This document shows, piece after piece, positions 1 through 7,295 of a stretch of DNA of 18,546 nucleotides. This DNA is from CALELF01 sp045617925 (GTDB lineage: Bacteria; Synergistota; Synergistia; Synergistales; Synergistaceae), in the NCBI GenBank assembly GCA_045617925.1, contig JAZLJR010000024.1, positions 1 through 18,546 of the forward strand. Reading direction: 5' to 3'. Positions within the stretch are counted from its first letter, which is position 1, and every line of letters begins with the position of its first letter. A model generated the notes under the pieces. It was not told where the DNA came from. It made no database searches and saw only the letters and a list, made by a program, of their open reading frames with translations. The translations under genes and the position numbers were made by a program.

Positions 1-1871
1 GTTTTTGTTAAGGCAATAAAGTCCTCTATTGTCATACTACCCTTATCGCCTTCGCTTCTGTGACGCAAAGCAACGGTGCCTGTTTCTGCTTCCTTTGCTC
101 CAATTACTAGCATGTATGGAACCTTTTCAAGCTGCGCGTCACGGATTTTTTTGCCGAGTTTTTCATCTCTTATGTCTATTTCTGTGCGGATTCCAGCTTT
201 TTTCAATTCAGTGACCACATTGAATGCGTAGTCATTGAATGCTTCACTGACTGGTAAAATTTTTGCTTGCACAGGTGAGAGCCAGTATGGAAAAGCACCA
301 GCGTAGTTTTCAATAAGTATTCCCATAAATCTTTCAATGCTACCCATAATAGTCCTGTGTAGCATAACGGGGCGGTGTTCCTCACCGTCAGAGCCGATGA
401 ATGTGATGTCAAATTTTTCTGGCATCTGGAAGTCAAGCTGAATTGTTCCACACTGCCAAGTTCTGCCTATGCAGTCTTCGAGGTGAAAGTCAATTTTTGG
501 ACCATAAAAAGCTCCGTCACCAGGATTTAACTTGTAGGGTGTGTTTGTTTCTTCAAGTGCTTCACGAAGGCATCTTTCCGCCAATTCCCAAAGCTCTGGG
601 TCTCCCATTGAATCTTCTGGGCGGGTGGAAAGCTCCACAAAATACTTAAAATTAAACACCTTTGTATAGACATAATTTTCAAGATCCATAATGGCCTTGA
701 TTTCGTCTTTTATCTGTTCTTTTGTGCAGAAAATGTGTGCATCGTCTTGCGTAAAAGCACGAACCCTCATAAGACCATGCAAAGCTCCGCTTCTTTCATG
801 GCGGTGAACAAAGCCAAGCTCACCCATGCGAATTGGGAGCTCCTTGTAGCTGTGTTTATCACTCTTATAGATTAGTATTCCGCCGGGGCAGTTCATTGGT
901 TTAATCGCAAATGGGGCTTCATCAATGGTTGTGAAATACATATTGTCTTTATAGTGATCCCAGTGCCCAGACTGTAACCAAAGGGAGCGATCCAAGATCA
1001 TTGGAGTTTTTACCTCAACGTATCCACGGCGAGTATGCTCATTTCTCCAGAACTGCTGGAGTGAATTCATAATCACCATGCCTTTGGGGTGGAAGAATGG
1101 AAAACCAGGTCCCTCATTGTGGATTGTGAAAAGATTTAATTCTTTACCAAGTTTTCTGTGGTCACGCGCCTTTGCTTCTTCCAATTTTCTCAAGTGGTCT
1201 TTCAACTCTGCTTCAGAAGCAAAAACTGTGCCGTAGATTCTTGTCAACATTTCATTATGTTCGTCACCATGCCAATAGGCACCGGCGAGTGACAATAGTT
1301 TGAAGAACTTTATTCTGCCTGTGTCAAAGACGTGTGGACCACGACAAAGATCACAGAAATCACCTTGCGCGTAAATTGAAACAGTATCTGCGTCAATATT
1401 TTCAATGAGGTCTGTCTTTAAATCTTCGCCTTTGTCGCCGAACATTTTTAATGCCTCTGCTTTTGAAATTACGGAACGAGTGAGCGGAATCTTTGCTTCG
1501 CTCAAGCGTCTCATTTTCTTTTCAATTTCTGCGAGGTCGTCTTCAGAGATGCTTTTTGGAAAGCGGATGTCATAGTAGAAACCATCTTTTATAGCTGGCC
1601 CAATTCCGAATTTTGCTTCGGGATAAAGATGTAATACAGCCTGTGCCATGAGGTGAGCAGTAGAGTGGCGGAGTAGTGTGAGTCCTTCCTCTGTATCACC
1701 CAAAATCTGCGAAAAATCAGTATCTTCCGTAAATTGTTTGTCGCAATCAACAATCTCACCATTGGCGGAAAGTGCTAAAGCTTTTTTCAGATGCCAGATG
1801 TTTGCCAATTCTCTTGGCGTAGTTTTTTCAGCTTCATAAACTTTTTCACCATTTAATGTAAATTTTGCCAT
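1..1871 (-). CDS. thrS: Threonine--tRNA ligase, C-terminus cut by window edge
   Basis: This cytoplasmic enzyme activates threonine with ATP and charges tRNA-Thr. Reading from the ATG at 1871 gives about 623 codons with no stop before the edge. An N-terminal TGS domain (MAKFTLNGEKVYEAEKT) is followed by the SAD editing domain with HSTAHLMAQA. The class II catalytic core carries KPMNCPGG (zinc ligand Cys328), the second zinc ligand in TQDDAHIF and the third in MLHRTIMGSIERF. The anticodon-binding domain follows and is still open at the edge (EDFIALTK). Compared with E. coli ThrS, only about 12-15 C-terminal residues should be missing. An AGGGAGTG Shine-Dalgarno precedes the start. The gene is divergent from the hydrogenase-PFL operon. 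The leader of roughly 45-50 nt from the predicted promoter is too short for a T-box, which is common upstream of thrS in Firmicutes. Confidence 0.97.
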   Translation of the reverse strand, partial: MAKFTLNGEKVYEAEKTTPRELANIWHLKKALALSANGEIVDCDKQFTEDTDFSQILGDTEEGLTLLRHSTAHLMAQAVLHLYPEAKFGIGPAIKDGFYYDIRFPKSISEDDLAEIEKKMRRLSEAKIPLTRSVISKAEALKMFGDKGEDLKTDLIENIDADTVSIYAQGDFCDLCRGPHVFDTGRIKFFKLLSLAGAYWHGDEHNEMLTRIYGTVFASEAELKDHLRKLEEAKARDHRKLGKELNLFTIHNEGPGFPFFHPKGMVIMNSLQQFWRNEHTRRGYVEVKTPMILDRSLWLQSGHWDHYKDNMYFTTIDEAPFAIKPMNCPGGILIYKSDKHSYKELPIRMGELGFVHRHERSGALHGLMRVRAFTQDDAHIFCTKEQIKDEIKAIMDLENYVYTKVFNFKYFVELSTRPEDSMGDPELWELAERCLREALEETNTPYKLNPGDGAFYGPKIDFHLEDCIGRTWQCGTIQLDFQMPEKFDITFIGSDGEEHRPVMLHRTIMGSIERFMGILIENYAGAFPYWLSPVQAKILPVSEAFNDYAFNVVTELKKAGIRTEIDIRDEKLGKKIRDAQLEKVPYMLVIGAKEAETGTVALRHRSEGDKGSMTIEDFIALTK

Positions 1872-1922
1872 TTATAAATCACTCCCTGCATTTTATACAA
1901 GTACCAAAAGTTTAACGTGTGA

Positions 1923-1951
1923 ATTATACAACAAATAGCGAAAAGTTGTTA
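1923..1951 (-). promoter_or_regulatory. Predicted thrS promoter
   Basis: On the minus strand a perfect TATAAT lies at 1928-1923. A weak -35 (TAACAA, 1951-1946) sits 17 nt upstream. Transcription would start near 1916, giving a leader of about 45 nt to the thrS ATG. Assigned by inspection only. Confidence 0.45.
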
Positions 1952-1977
1952 GCCTTTTGCAAAGAATTATGATTTTT

Positions 1978-2006
1978 TCGTTTTTTATTATATTTTGTAG
2001 TATAAT
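1978..2006 (+). promoter_or_regulatory. Possible promoter of the hydrogenase-PFL operon
   Basis: A consensus TATAAT occurs at 2001-2006, about 120 nt upstream of the first gene of the operon. No good -35 hexamer lies 16-18 nt upstream, only a T-rich tract, so an activator may be needed or the true promoter may be elsewhere. A second -10-like hexamer, TATACT, is at 2013-2018. The roughly 110-nt leader carries a direct repeat and an AT-rich inverted repeat. Confidence 0.3.
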
Positions 2007-2020
2007 AACCGCTATACTTG

Positions 2021-2040
2021 ACTGGTAAGCTTAAACTGGT
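2021..2040 (+). repeat. Short direct repeat ACTGGT x2 in the operon leader
   Basis: ACTGGT occurs at 2021-2026 and again at 2035-2040, 14 bp apart, flanking the palindrome TAAGCTTA (2026-2033). The position just downstream of the predicted -10 would suit an operator, but the units are short and chance is possible. A further AT-rich inverted repeat, TTATCA/TGATAA, lies around 2063-2090. Confidence 0.25.
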
Positions 2041-2127
2041 GGAGACTTCTACTTTGCAAGGTTTTATCATTTTTTTTAACGATTGATAAGTGAGGGAAAA
2101 CAAAGATAGAGTATATGTGAGGCAGTT

Positions 2128-2391
2128 ATGAAAAAAATTGATGTAAAAGTTTGTTTGGGCACAACCTGTTTTGTTATGGGAGCATCTCATTTACAAAATT
2201 TAAGGGGAATTGTGTTGGAAAAATATGGCAATGACGTTACAGTTACAAAATGTGATTGTTTAGGTATTTGCACAGATACTGGAGAATACTGGAAGGCGCC
2301 TTACGTTAAGGTTAATGATGTTATCGTGTCAAAAGCAACAACTGAAAAAGTATTAGTTGAAATAGAAAGACAATGGAATAACAATGACTGA
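2128..2391 (+). CDS. Thioredoxin-like [2Fe-2S] ferredoxin, hydrogenase-associated
   Basis: An 87-residue protein matching the thioredoxin-like [2Fe-2S] fold of NuoE/HndA-type subunits. The cluster ligands are visible as C9-x4-C14 near the N-terminus and C44-x3-C48 after the central helices, followed by the typical YVKVND segment. It corresponds to the C-terminal half of NuoE, without the N-terminal helical domain. It probably passes electrons to or from the hydrogenase encoded next. Its stop overlaps the hydrogenase start by 8 nt, which implies translational coupling. A GAGG Shine-Dalgarno precedes the ATG. The family fold is clear; the partner is inferred from the overlap. Confidence 0.88.
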   Translation: MKKIDVKVCLGTTCFVMGASHLQNLRGIVLEKYGNDVTVTKCDCLGICTDTGEYWKAPYVKVNDVIVSKATTEKVLVEIERQWNNND

Positions 2392-3823
2392 TGATGTCAA
2401 ACACCTAAAAAGAGAAATACTGGTAAGGTTGGTTGAAGCATTTATTTCAGATGATTTTGAAAAAAATACGAGACTAATTCCTTATGATATGAGACCTAAA
2501 GGTGCAAAGGTGCCTTACCGTTGTTGTATATACAAAGAGCGTGCTATATTACGTGACAGAATAATAGCTGCTCTAGGTTTTGCAATAGAAGATGATGATG
2601 AAACTGTTTCATTATACAGGTATGCTATGAATGCCATGGAACGTGAGCACCCAGAAGAAATTCCATTAACAGTGCTTGGCGCAGCTTGTAAGGCTTGTGT
2701 GCATCAAAGAATACATGTTACAGATTTATGTCAAGGATGTGTGGCTAGACCATGCCAGTCTGCCTGCAAATTTGGTGCAATAAGCATAATAAACGGAAGG
2801 TCTGTAATTGATTCAAGCAAATGCAGAGCGTGCAAAATGTGTGTGTCAGTTTGCCCTTACAATGCAATAGTAAAGGTGGCTGTGCCGTGCGAAGATAGCT
2901 GTCCTGTTGATGCTATTGAAAAAAATGAGGATGGAACAGCAAAAATAGATTTTGAAAAATGTATTTTTTGCGGTAAATGCGTTTCAAAATGTCCGTTTGG
3001 AGCTGTGCTAGAAAAAAGTCAGCTTATAGATGTCTTAAAATTATTAAAAAATGATGAGGAAGTATCTCTTGTGCTTGCACCTGCGACAGTCGGAGAATTA
3101 CCGGGTAGCCTCGGTCAGCTTAAGACTGTTCTGAAAGAGATGGGTTTTACTTACGTTTATGAAGTGGCACAAGGTGCTGATATTACAATAAAGAATGAAG
3201 CATATGAGTTTCAAGAAAAAATGGCAAATGGTCAACCCTTTATGACTACCTCTTGTTGTGCTGGGTATAATGAATTGGTAAAAAAACATTTACCCGAATT
3301 GCTAACGTATAAATCTGAAACAAAAACGCCGTTATTTTATACGGCAGAAATTGCAAAGCGTGAGCACCCAAATGCAAAGGTAGTATTCGTGAGTCCTTGT
3401 GTTGCAAAAAAACAAGAGGCAAAAGAAAATCCAAATGTTGATTATGTAATCAACATTGCGGAATTAGGTGCTATGTTAATTGCGTCGCATATAGAAATTT
3501 TAAATTGCGAAGAAGACATTTCTAGTGTTCAACCATCAAAACAGAGTAGAAAATTTCCTCTTTCAGGTGGAGTGGCAGAAGCAGTAAAGTTCTGCACTAA
3601 TTGTGATACCTGTCAAACTGTTATTAGTGGATTAAATAAAGATACCATAAGACAATTGAAAAAATATGCAAAAGATGGAAAATGTAGCGATGGAAATTTG
3701 ATTGAAGTTATGTGCTGTGAAGGTGGTTGTATTGGTGGTAATGCAGCATTAGCTGATACAAAGGTAGCAACTAAATTAATAAATGACTTAATAAGCAAAA
3801 GCGAAGACATTACAAAAGATTAG
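2384..3823 (+). CDS. Monomeric [FeFe] hydrogenase, group B type
   Basis: A 479-residue cytoplasmic enzyme for reversible H2 formation or oxidation at an H-cluster. The N-terminal half is Cys-rich. A group-B-like pattern at C102-C128 (C102, C105, C116, C119, C124, C128) is followed by ferredoxin motifs at C147-C157 and C193-C203. The catalytic domain has TSCCAGY (C291 in the proton-transfer position, C292 a cubane ligand), SPCVAKKQE (C339) and MCCEGGCIGG (C445 and C449, the last being the bridging ligand). All H-cluster ligands are present. L1 reads TSCCAGY rather than TSCCPAW and L3 reads MCCEGGC rather than MACPGGC; this fits group B (B1/B3) and not the clostridial CpI type. The extra Cys444 replaces Ala in L3. 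The start overlaps the upstream [2Fe-2S] gene. The hydrogenase maturases are not in the window. The electron carrier is probably ferredoxin, by inference. Confidence 0.93.
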   Translation: MTDDVKHLKREILVRLVEAFISDDFEKNTRLIPYDMRPKGAKVPYRCCIYKERAILRDRIIAALGFAIEDDDETVSLYRYAMNAMEREHPEEIPLTVLGAACKACVHQRIHVTDLCQGCVARPCQSACKFGAISIINGRSVIDSSKCRACKMCVSVCPYNAIVKVAVPCEDSCPVDAIEKNEDGTAKIDFEKCIFCGKCVSKCPFGAVLEKSQLIDVLKLLKNDEEVSLVLAPATVGELPGSLGQLKTVLKEMGFTYVYEVAQGADITIKNEAYEFQEKMANGQPFMTTSCCAGYNELVKKHLPELLTYKSETKTPLFYTAEIAKREHPNAKVVFVSPCVAKKQEAKENPNVDYVINIAELGAMLIASHIEILNCEEDISSVQPSKQSRKFPLSGGVAEAVKFCTNCDTCQTVISGLNKDTIRQLKKYAKDGKCSDGNLIEVMCCEGGCIGGNAALADTKVATKLINDLISKSEDITKD

Positions 3824-3841
3824 ATTATGCTAAGGTAGGTT

Positions 3842-5932
3842 ATGAGTATGGCAGATAAAGTAGAAAAATTTGAAGAATTGGCGTGGCAGGGTTTTGCCGA
3901 TGGCACTTGGCAAAGGGAGATAAATGTTAGAGATTTTATCCTCAAGAATGTTACGCCATATTACGGTGATGATGCTTTTCTTGTATCTGCGACAGAAAGG
4001 ACAAAGAAACTTTGGAATAAGTGCACTGACTTAATGCAGGAAGAGGCAAAAAATGGTGGTGTCCTTGATATGGATACCAAAATCATTTCTTCCATAACAT
4101 CGCATAAAGCTGGTTACATAGATAAAGACAACGAAGTTATTGTCGGACTGCAGACAGATAAACCGCTGAAAAGGTCATTGCAGCCTTTTGGTGGCATTAG
4201 AATGGCAGAGACTTCGTGTAAATCCTATGGCTACGAAGTAGATAAGGAAGTATCCCATATCTTCAGAGCATACAGAAAGACGCATAATCAAGGTGTTTTT
4301 GATGTCTACACCCCAGAGATGAAACGTGTGCGTCATGCTGCTATCCTCACTGGATTACCAGATGCATACGGCAGAGGACGCATTATAGGCGATTACAGAC
4401 GCATTGCACTCTATGGGATTAACAAGCTCATTGAAGATAAAAAGAAACAGCATGAATCAATTAGCGGCTTTATGTTAGATGATAAAATCCGTTTGAAAGA
4501 AGAGCTTGCGGAGCAGATTGTGGCTCTAAATGAAATGAAAGAATTAGGCTCAATTTATGGCTGTGACATTTCTCGCCCTGCACAAAACGCAAGGGAAGCT
4601 GTTCAGTGGCTTTACTTTGGCTATCTTTCTGCCGTTAAGGAACAAAACGGCGCTGCAATGAGTCTTGGTCGCACATCAACATTCTTGGATATTTATATTG
4701 AGCGAGATTTGCAAAAGGGTCTGATTACTGAAAGCGAAGCACAGGAAATAATTGACCACTTTATCATGAAACTTCGTCTTGTGAAGTTTGCCAGAACGCC
4801 GGAATATAATTCCCTCTTCTCGGGTGATCCAACATGGGTAACAGAGTCAATTGCTGGTATGGCACTTGACGGCAGACCATTGGTGACGAAAAATTCTTTC
4901 CGCTATCTGCAAACCCTTATAAATTTAGATCCTGCGCCAGAGCCAAATTTGACAGTTCTTTGGTCAAAAAGTTTGCCAGAGAATTTTAAGAAATTTGCTG
5001 CAAAAATTTCTATAAAAACATCTTCAATTCAATACGAAAATGACGACATCTTACGTGTTGCTCATGGTGATGATTATGCAATTGCTTGTTGTGTTTCCTC
5101 AATGGTTGTTGGTAAAGAAATGCAGTTCTTTGGTGCAAGGGCAAATCTTGCAAAGTGTTTGCTTTACGCTATAAATGGTGGGGTTGATGAAAGGTTAAAG
5201 GAACAGATTGGTCCAAAGAATCGCCCAATAACAAGTGAGTATTTAGACTTTGACGAAGTAATGGAAAAATACGATGCAATGATGGAATGGTTAGCATGGA
5301 TTTATGTTAACACATTGAACTGTATTCACTATATGCACGACAAATATTGTTACGAAAGAGCACAAATGGCGCTTCACGATAGAGATGTAAAACGTTATTT
5401 CGCGACCGGTGTGGCTGGACTTTCCGTTGTGGCAGATTCGCTTTCAGCTATAAAATATGCAAAGGTAAAAACAATTCGTGATGAGAATGGAATTGTCGTT
5501 GATTATGAGGTTGAGGGGGATTACCCCAAATATGGCAACAACGATGATAGAGTGGATAGTATAGCGACTGAAGTTGTTCATAAATTTATGGATAAAATCA
5601 GATCACACAGGACGTATCGTAATGCAATTCCGACGATGTCAATTTTGACAATTACATCTAATGTTGTGTATGGTAAGAAAACTGGTAACACACCGGATGG
5701 AAGAAAGATAGGTGTGCCACTTGCACCAGGTGCAAATCCTATGCATGGGCGTGATACAAATGGAGCTGTTGCTTCCCTTGCATCAGTAGCAAAGATTCCA
5801 TTTGAGGATGCTTTGGATGGAATTTCCAACACCTTCTCAATAGTGCCAGAGGCACTAGGAAAAGACGAATTGCTTGTTGATGGCGCAGTTTTGGCTATGA
5901 GCTCTGGTTGTGCAGAGTGCACGATAGAGTAG
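3842..5932 (+). CDS. pflB: Pyruvate formate-lyase large body, lacking the glycyl-radical domain
   Basis: PFL converts pyruvate and CoA to acetyl-CoA and formate by radical chemistry. This 696-residue chain follows E. coli PflB closely from the N-terminus (WQREINVRDFILKN; YRKTHNQGVFDVYTPE; DAYGRGRIIGDYRR) through the catalytic pair C416-C417 in AIACCVSSM to the TFSIVPEALGK segment. It then departs from the family: after ALGK comes a tail of about 22 residues ending in CAEC and a stop. The RVSGYA glycyl-radical loop is absent here and is encoded by the next gene. It starts 18 nt after the hydrogenase stop. The ATG at 3848 (MADKVEKF) is an equally plausible start because AAGGTAGG lies 8 nt before it. 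It would not function without the neighbouring subunit or another glycyl-radical domain. Family assignment is near certain. Confidence 0.95.
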   Translation: MSMADKVEKFEELAWQGFADGTWQREINVRDFILKNVTPYYGDDAFLVSATERTKKLWNKCTDLMQEEAKNGGVLDMDTKIISSITSHKAGYIDKDNEVIVGLQTDKPLKRSLQPFGGIRMAETSCKSYGYEVDKEVSHIFRAYRKTHNQGVFDVYTPEMKRVRHAAILTGLPDAYGRGRIIGDYRRIALYGINKLIEDKKKQHESISGFMLDDKIRLKEELAEQIVALNEMKELGSIYGCDISRPAQNAREAVQWLYFGYLSAVKEQNGAAMSLGRTSTFLDIYIERDLQKGLITESEAQEIIDHFIMKLRLVKFARTPEYNSLFSGDPTWVTESIAGMALDGRPLVTKNSFRYLQTLINLDPAPEPNLTVLWSKSLPENFKKFAAKISIKTSSIQYENDDILRVAHGDDYAIACCVSSMVVGKEMQFFGARANLAKCLLYAINGGVDERLKEQIGPKNRPITSEYLDFDEVMEKYDAMMEWLAWIYVNTLNCIHYMHDKYCYERAQMALHDRDVKRYFATGVAGLSVVADSLSAIKYAKVKTIRDENGIVVDYEVEGDYPKYGNNDDRVDSIATEVVHKFMDKIRSHRTYRNAIPTMSILTITSNVVYGKKTGNTPDGRKIGVPLAPGANPMHGRDTNGAVASLASVAKIPFEDALDGISNTFSIVPEALGKDELLVDGAVLAMSSGCAECTIE

Positions 5933-5954
5933 ATATAGGATGGAGGGTTGAGAC

Positions 5955-6191
5955 ATGTCAACAAAATCAGAAGAAAATTTAGTAAATTTAATTGATGGTT
6001 ACATGCAAAAGGGTGGTTATCACCTTAATGTTAACGTGCTGAATAAAGAAATGTTGCTTGATGCACAGGAACACCCCGAGAAATATCCTAACCTCACAAT
6101 CCGTGTGTCTGGTTATGCAGTCAACTTTAACAAGTTGACCAAGGAACAGCAAGACGACGTTATTTCTAGAACGTTTCATAGCTCATTGTAA
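5955..6191 (+). CDS. Stand-alone PFL glycyl-radical subunit (GrcA-like)
   Basis: A 78-residue protein equivalent to the C-terminal end of PflB: NLVNLIDGYM, HLNVNVLNKEMLLDAQEHPE, then the glycyl-radical motif RVSGYAV with the radical Gly53, and the family ending DVISRTFHSSL. It should bind the large body and carry the radical installed by the activase. It is a genuine separate gene. An in-frame TGA (5949-5951) lies two codons before its ATG, it is in a different frame from the large body, and GGATGGAGG at 5938-5946 forms its own Shine-Dalgarno. The gap to the upstream stop is 22 nt. It resembles the spare-part protein GrcA/YfiD in role. Here, however, it replaces the domain missing from the adjacent PFL, whereas GrcA repairs an intact but oxygen-damaged one. 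Confidence 0.92.
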   Translation: MSTKSEENLVNLIDGYMQKGGYHLNVNVLNKEMLLDAQEHPEKYPNLTIRVSGYAVNFNKLTKEQQDDVISRTFHSSL

Positions 6192-6196
6192 AGAAA

Positions 6197-6237
6197 GAGA
6201 GAAGCGAGGATGAATTTAATTTTGTTCTCGCTTCTTT
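6197..6237 (+). promoter_or_regulatory. Intercistronic hairpin, with a possible 11-codon leader, before pflA
   Basis: AGAAGCGAG (6200-6208) pairs perfectly with CTCGCTTCT (6227-6235). A G-U and an A-U pair extend the stem to 11 bp, and the loop is 18 nt. What follows (TGTGTATAAG) is not a strong U tract, so I favour an mRNA-processing or expression-tuning hairpin over a full terminator. Within it an ATG at 6210 opens an 11-codon frame (MNLILFSLLCV) whose TAA (6243-6245) ends one nucleotide before the pflA ATG. The hairpin is clear; the mini-ORF is speculative. Confidence 0.5.
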
Positions 6238-6246
6238 GTGTATAAG

Positions 6247-6978
6247 ATGATTGAAAAAATTGGAAATATTCACTCAATAGAAACATGTGGAACAGTCGAT
6301 GGACCTGGAATCCGCTTTGTTGTGTTTTTGCAGGGTTGCCCTATGCGATGTCTTTATTGCCATAATCCTGACACATGGAGCTTTGAGCAAAATACACAAA
6401 TAACATCTGATGAAATACTTTCTCGCTACGATGGTTTGAAAGAATTTTTTACAAATGGTGGTATTACCGTAACGGGTGGTGAGCCAATGGCACAGATGGA
6501 ATTTGTTACAGAGCTTTTTTCCAAGGCTAGGACAAAAAATATTCATACAGCGCTAGACACATCTGGAGTTTATTTTGATAGAAACAATTTGAAGCGAATT
6601 GATGAGCTACTGGCTGTTACAAATTTAGTGTTGCTAGACATAAAGCATATTGATAGCGAAGAACATAAAAAATTAACAGGGCATGACAACAAAAACATCT
6701 TGGATTTTGCACGTTATCTTTCTGAAAAAAATATTCCAGTTTGGATTAGGTATGTGATAGTGCCAGGAATTACAGATAAAAAAGATGAATTAGAAGCCTT
6801 AGGATGTTTTTTGAAAACATTGCAAAATATTGATGCACTGGAAATTTTGCCATACCACAATATGGCAATTCAAAAATATAAAAAGCTTGGCATTGATTAT
6901 CCATTGCCTGACACCTCTCCTGCAACAAAAGAACAGGCAATAGAGGCTAGAGATATTATTTTGCAAGCAATGAAATAG
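6247..6978 (+). CDS. pflA: Pyruvate formate-lyase activating enzyme (radical SAM)
   Basis: A 243-residue radical-SAM enzyme that abstracts hydrogen from the PFL glycine to create the glycyl radical. The N-terminus (IHSIETCGTVDGPGIRF) is typical of PflA, and the [4Fe-4S] motif is C31-x3-C35-x2-C38 in GCPMRCLYCHNPDTW. TVTGGEPMAQ supplies the SAM-binding GGE motif, and the C-terminal LPYHNMAIQKYKKLG segment matches the family. I chose the ATG at 6247 because MIEKIGNIHS aligns with E. coli PflA (MSVIGRIHS). A GTG at 6238 would add three residues but has no ribosome-binding site. The ATG also lacks a clear Shine-Dalgarno, so translation may depend on the upstream hairpin or leader. Its target here is the separate 78-residue subunit, not a domain of PflB itself. 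Confidence 0.95.
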   Translation: MIEKIGNIHSIETCGTVDGPGIRFVVFLQGCPMRCLYCHNPDTWSFEQNTQITSDEILSRYDGLKEFFTNGGITVTGGEPMAQMEFVTELFSKARTKNIHTALDTSGVYFDRNNLKRIDELLAVTNLVLLDIKHIDSEEHKKLTGHDNKNILDFARYLSEKNIPVWIRYVIVPGITDKKDELEALGCFLKTLQNIDALEILPYHNMAIQKYKKLGIDYPLPDTSPATKEQAIEARDIILQAMK

Positions 6979-7037
6979 GCTAATACAAAAATAATTCTAT
7001 CATTTCGAAAATTAATTGCTATTAGCTGAAAGAAATG

Positions 7038-7065
7038 TTATCATTAAAAACAATGTAGCTATACT
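7038..7065 (+). promoter_or_regulatory. Possible promoter of the restriction-modification island
   Basis: TTATCA (7038-7043) and TATACT (7060-7065) are separated by 16 nt and match the sigma-70 consensus at 4 of 6 and 5 of 6 positions. Transcription would start near 7072, only about 11 nt before the ATG of the regulator remnant at 7083. Such a very short leader is seen in some controller-protein genes of restriction-modification systems. Assigned by inspection only. Confidence 0.35.
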
Positions 7066-7082
7066 TTTTGCGGAAATAAATC

Positions 7083-7295
7083 ATGAGTGTTTCATGTAAT
7101 AAGCTGTGGAAATTACTAATCGACAAAAGAATGAATAAAATGGAGCTACGAGAGGCTGTGGGTATTGGTACAGGTTTTAGCTAAGCTGGGTAAAATGAGA
7201 ATGTTACTACGGATGTATTAGTCAAAATAAGTGCGGCATTAAATTGTGATGTTTCAGATATTATGGAAATGCAGAGAAAAGAGGTTGAAGAATAA
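7083..7295 (+). pseudogene. Frameshifted XRE/Cro-family HTH regulator remnant
   Basis: The ATG at 7083 opens MSVSCNKLWKLLIDKRMNK, the typical start of small XRE-family regulators found beside DNA methyltransferase genes. It continues MELREAVGIGTG and then hits TAA at 7182 and 7191. The usual AKLGK core is still readable at 7180-7194 in another frame. The original frame then resumes with NENVTTDVLVKISAALNCDVSDIMEM to a TAA at 7293-7295. Two small deletions (about 2 nt near 7178 and 1 nt near 7193) that together restore the frame explain this. The final TAA overlaps the methyltransferase ATG by one base (TAATG), so the gene was probably once translationally coupled to it. The original is about 70 residues long. 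A sequencing error at short homopolymers (TTTT, AAAA) is the main alternative to a true pseudogene. Confidence 0.8.

Noticed and set aside
1928..1951. Rex-like operator from the AACAA/TTGTT inverted repeat
   Set aside because: The arms are five bases with an 11-nt spacer and do not match the TTGTGAA/TTCACAA pattern closely. The repeat also overlaps the thrS promoter, not the redox operon start.
1872..2127. T-box riboswitch upstream of thrS
   Set aside because: The predicted leader is only about 45 nt and shows no T-box sequence or specifier stem, so a T-box does not fit.
5933..5957. Stop-codon readthrough or programmed frameshift joining the two PFL pieces
   Set aside because: The second piece has an in-frame TGA two codons before its ATG and a strong Shine-Dalgarno of its own, and the first piece continues through a non-homologous tail. 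Independent initiation explains this better.
6979..7037. Terminator after pflA
   Set aside because: GCTAAT (6979-6984) and ATTAGC (7021-7026) could pair, but the stem is 6 bp with a loop of about 36 nt and no U tract.
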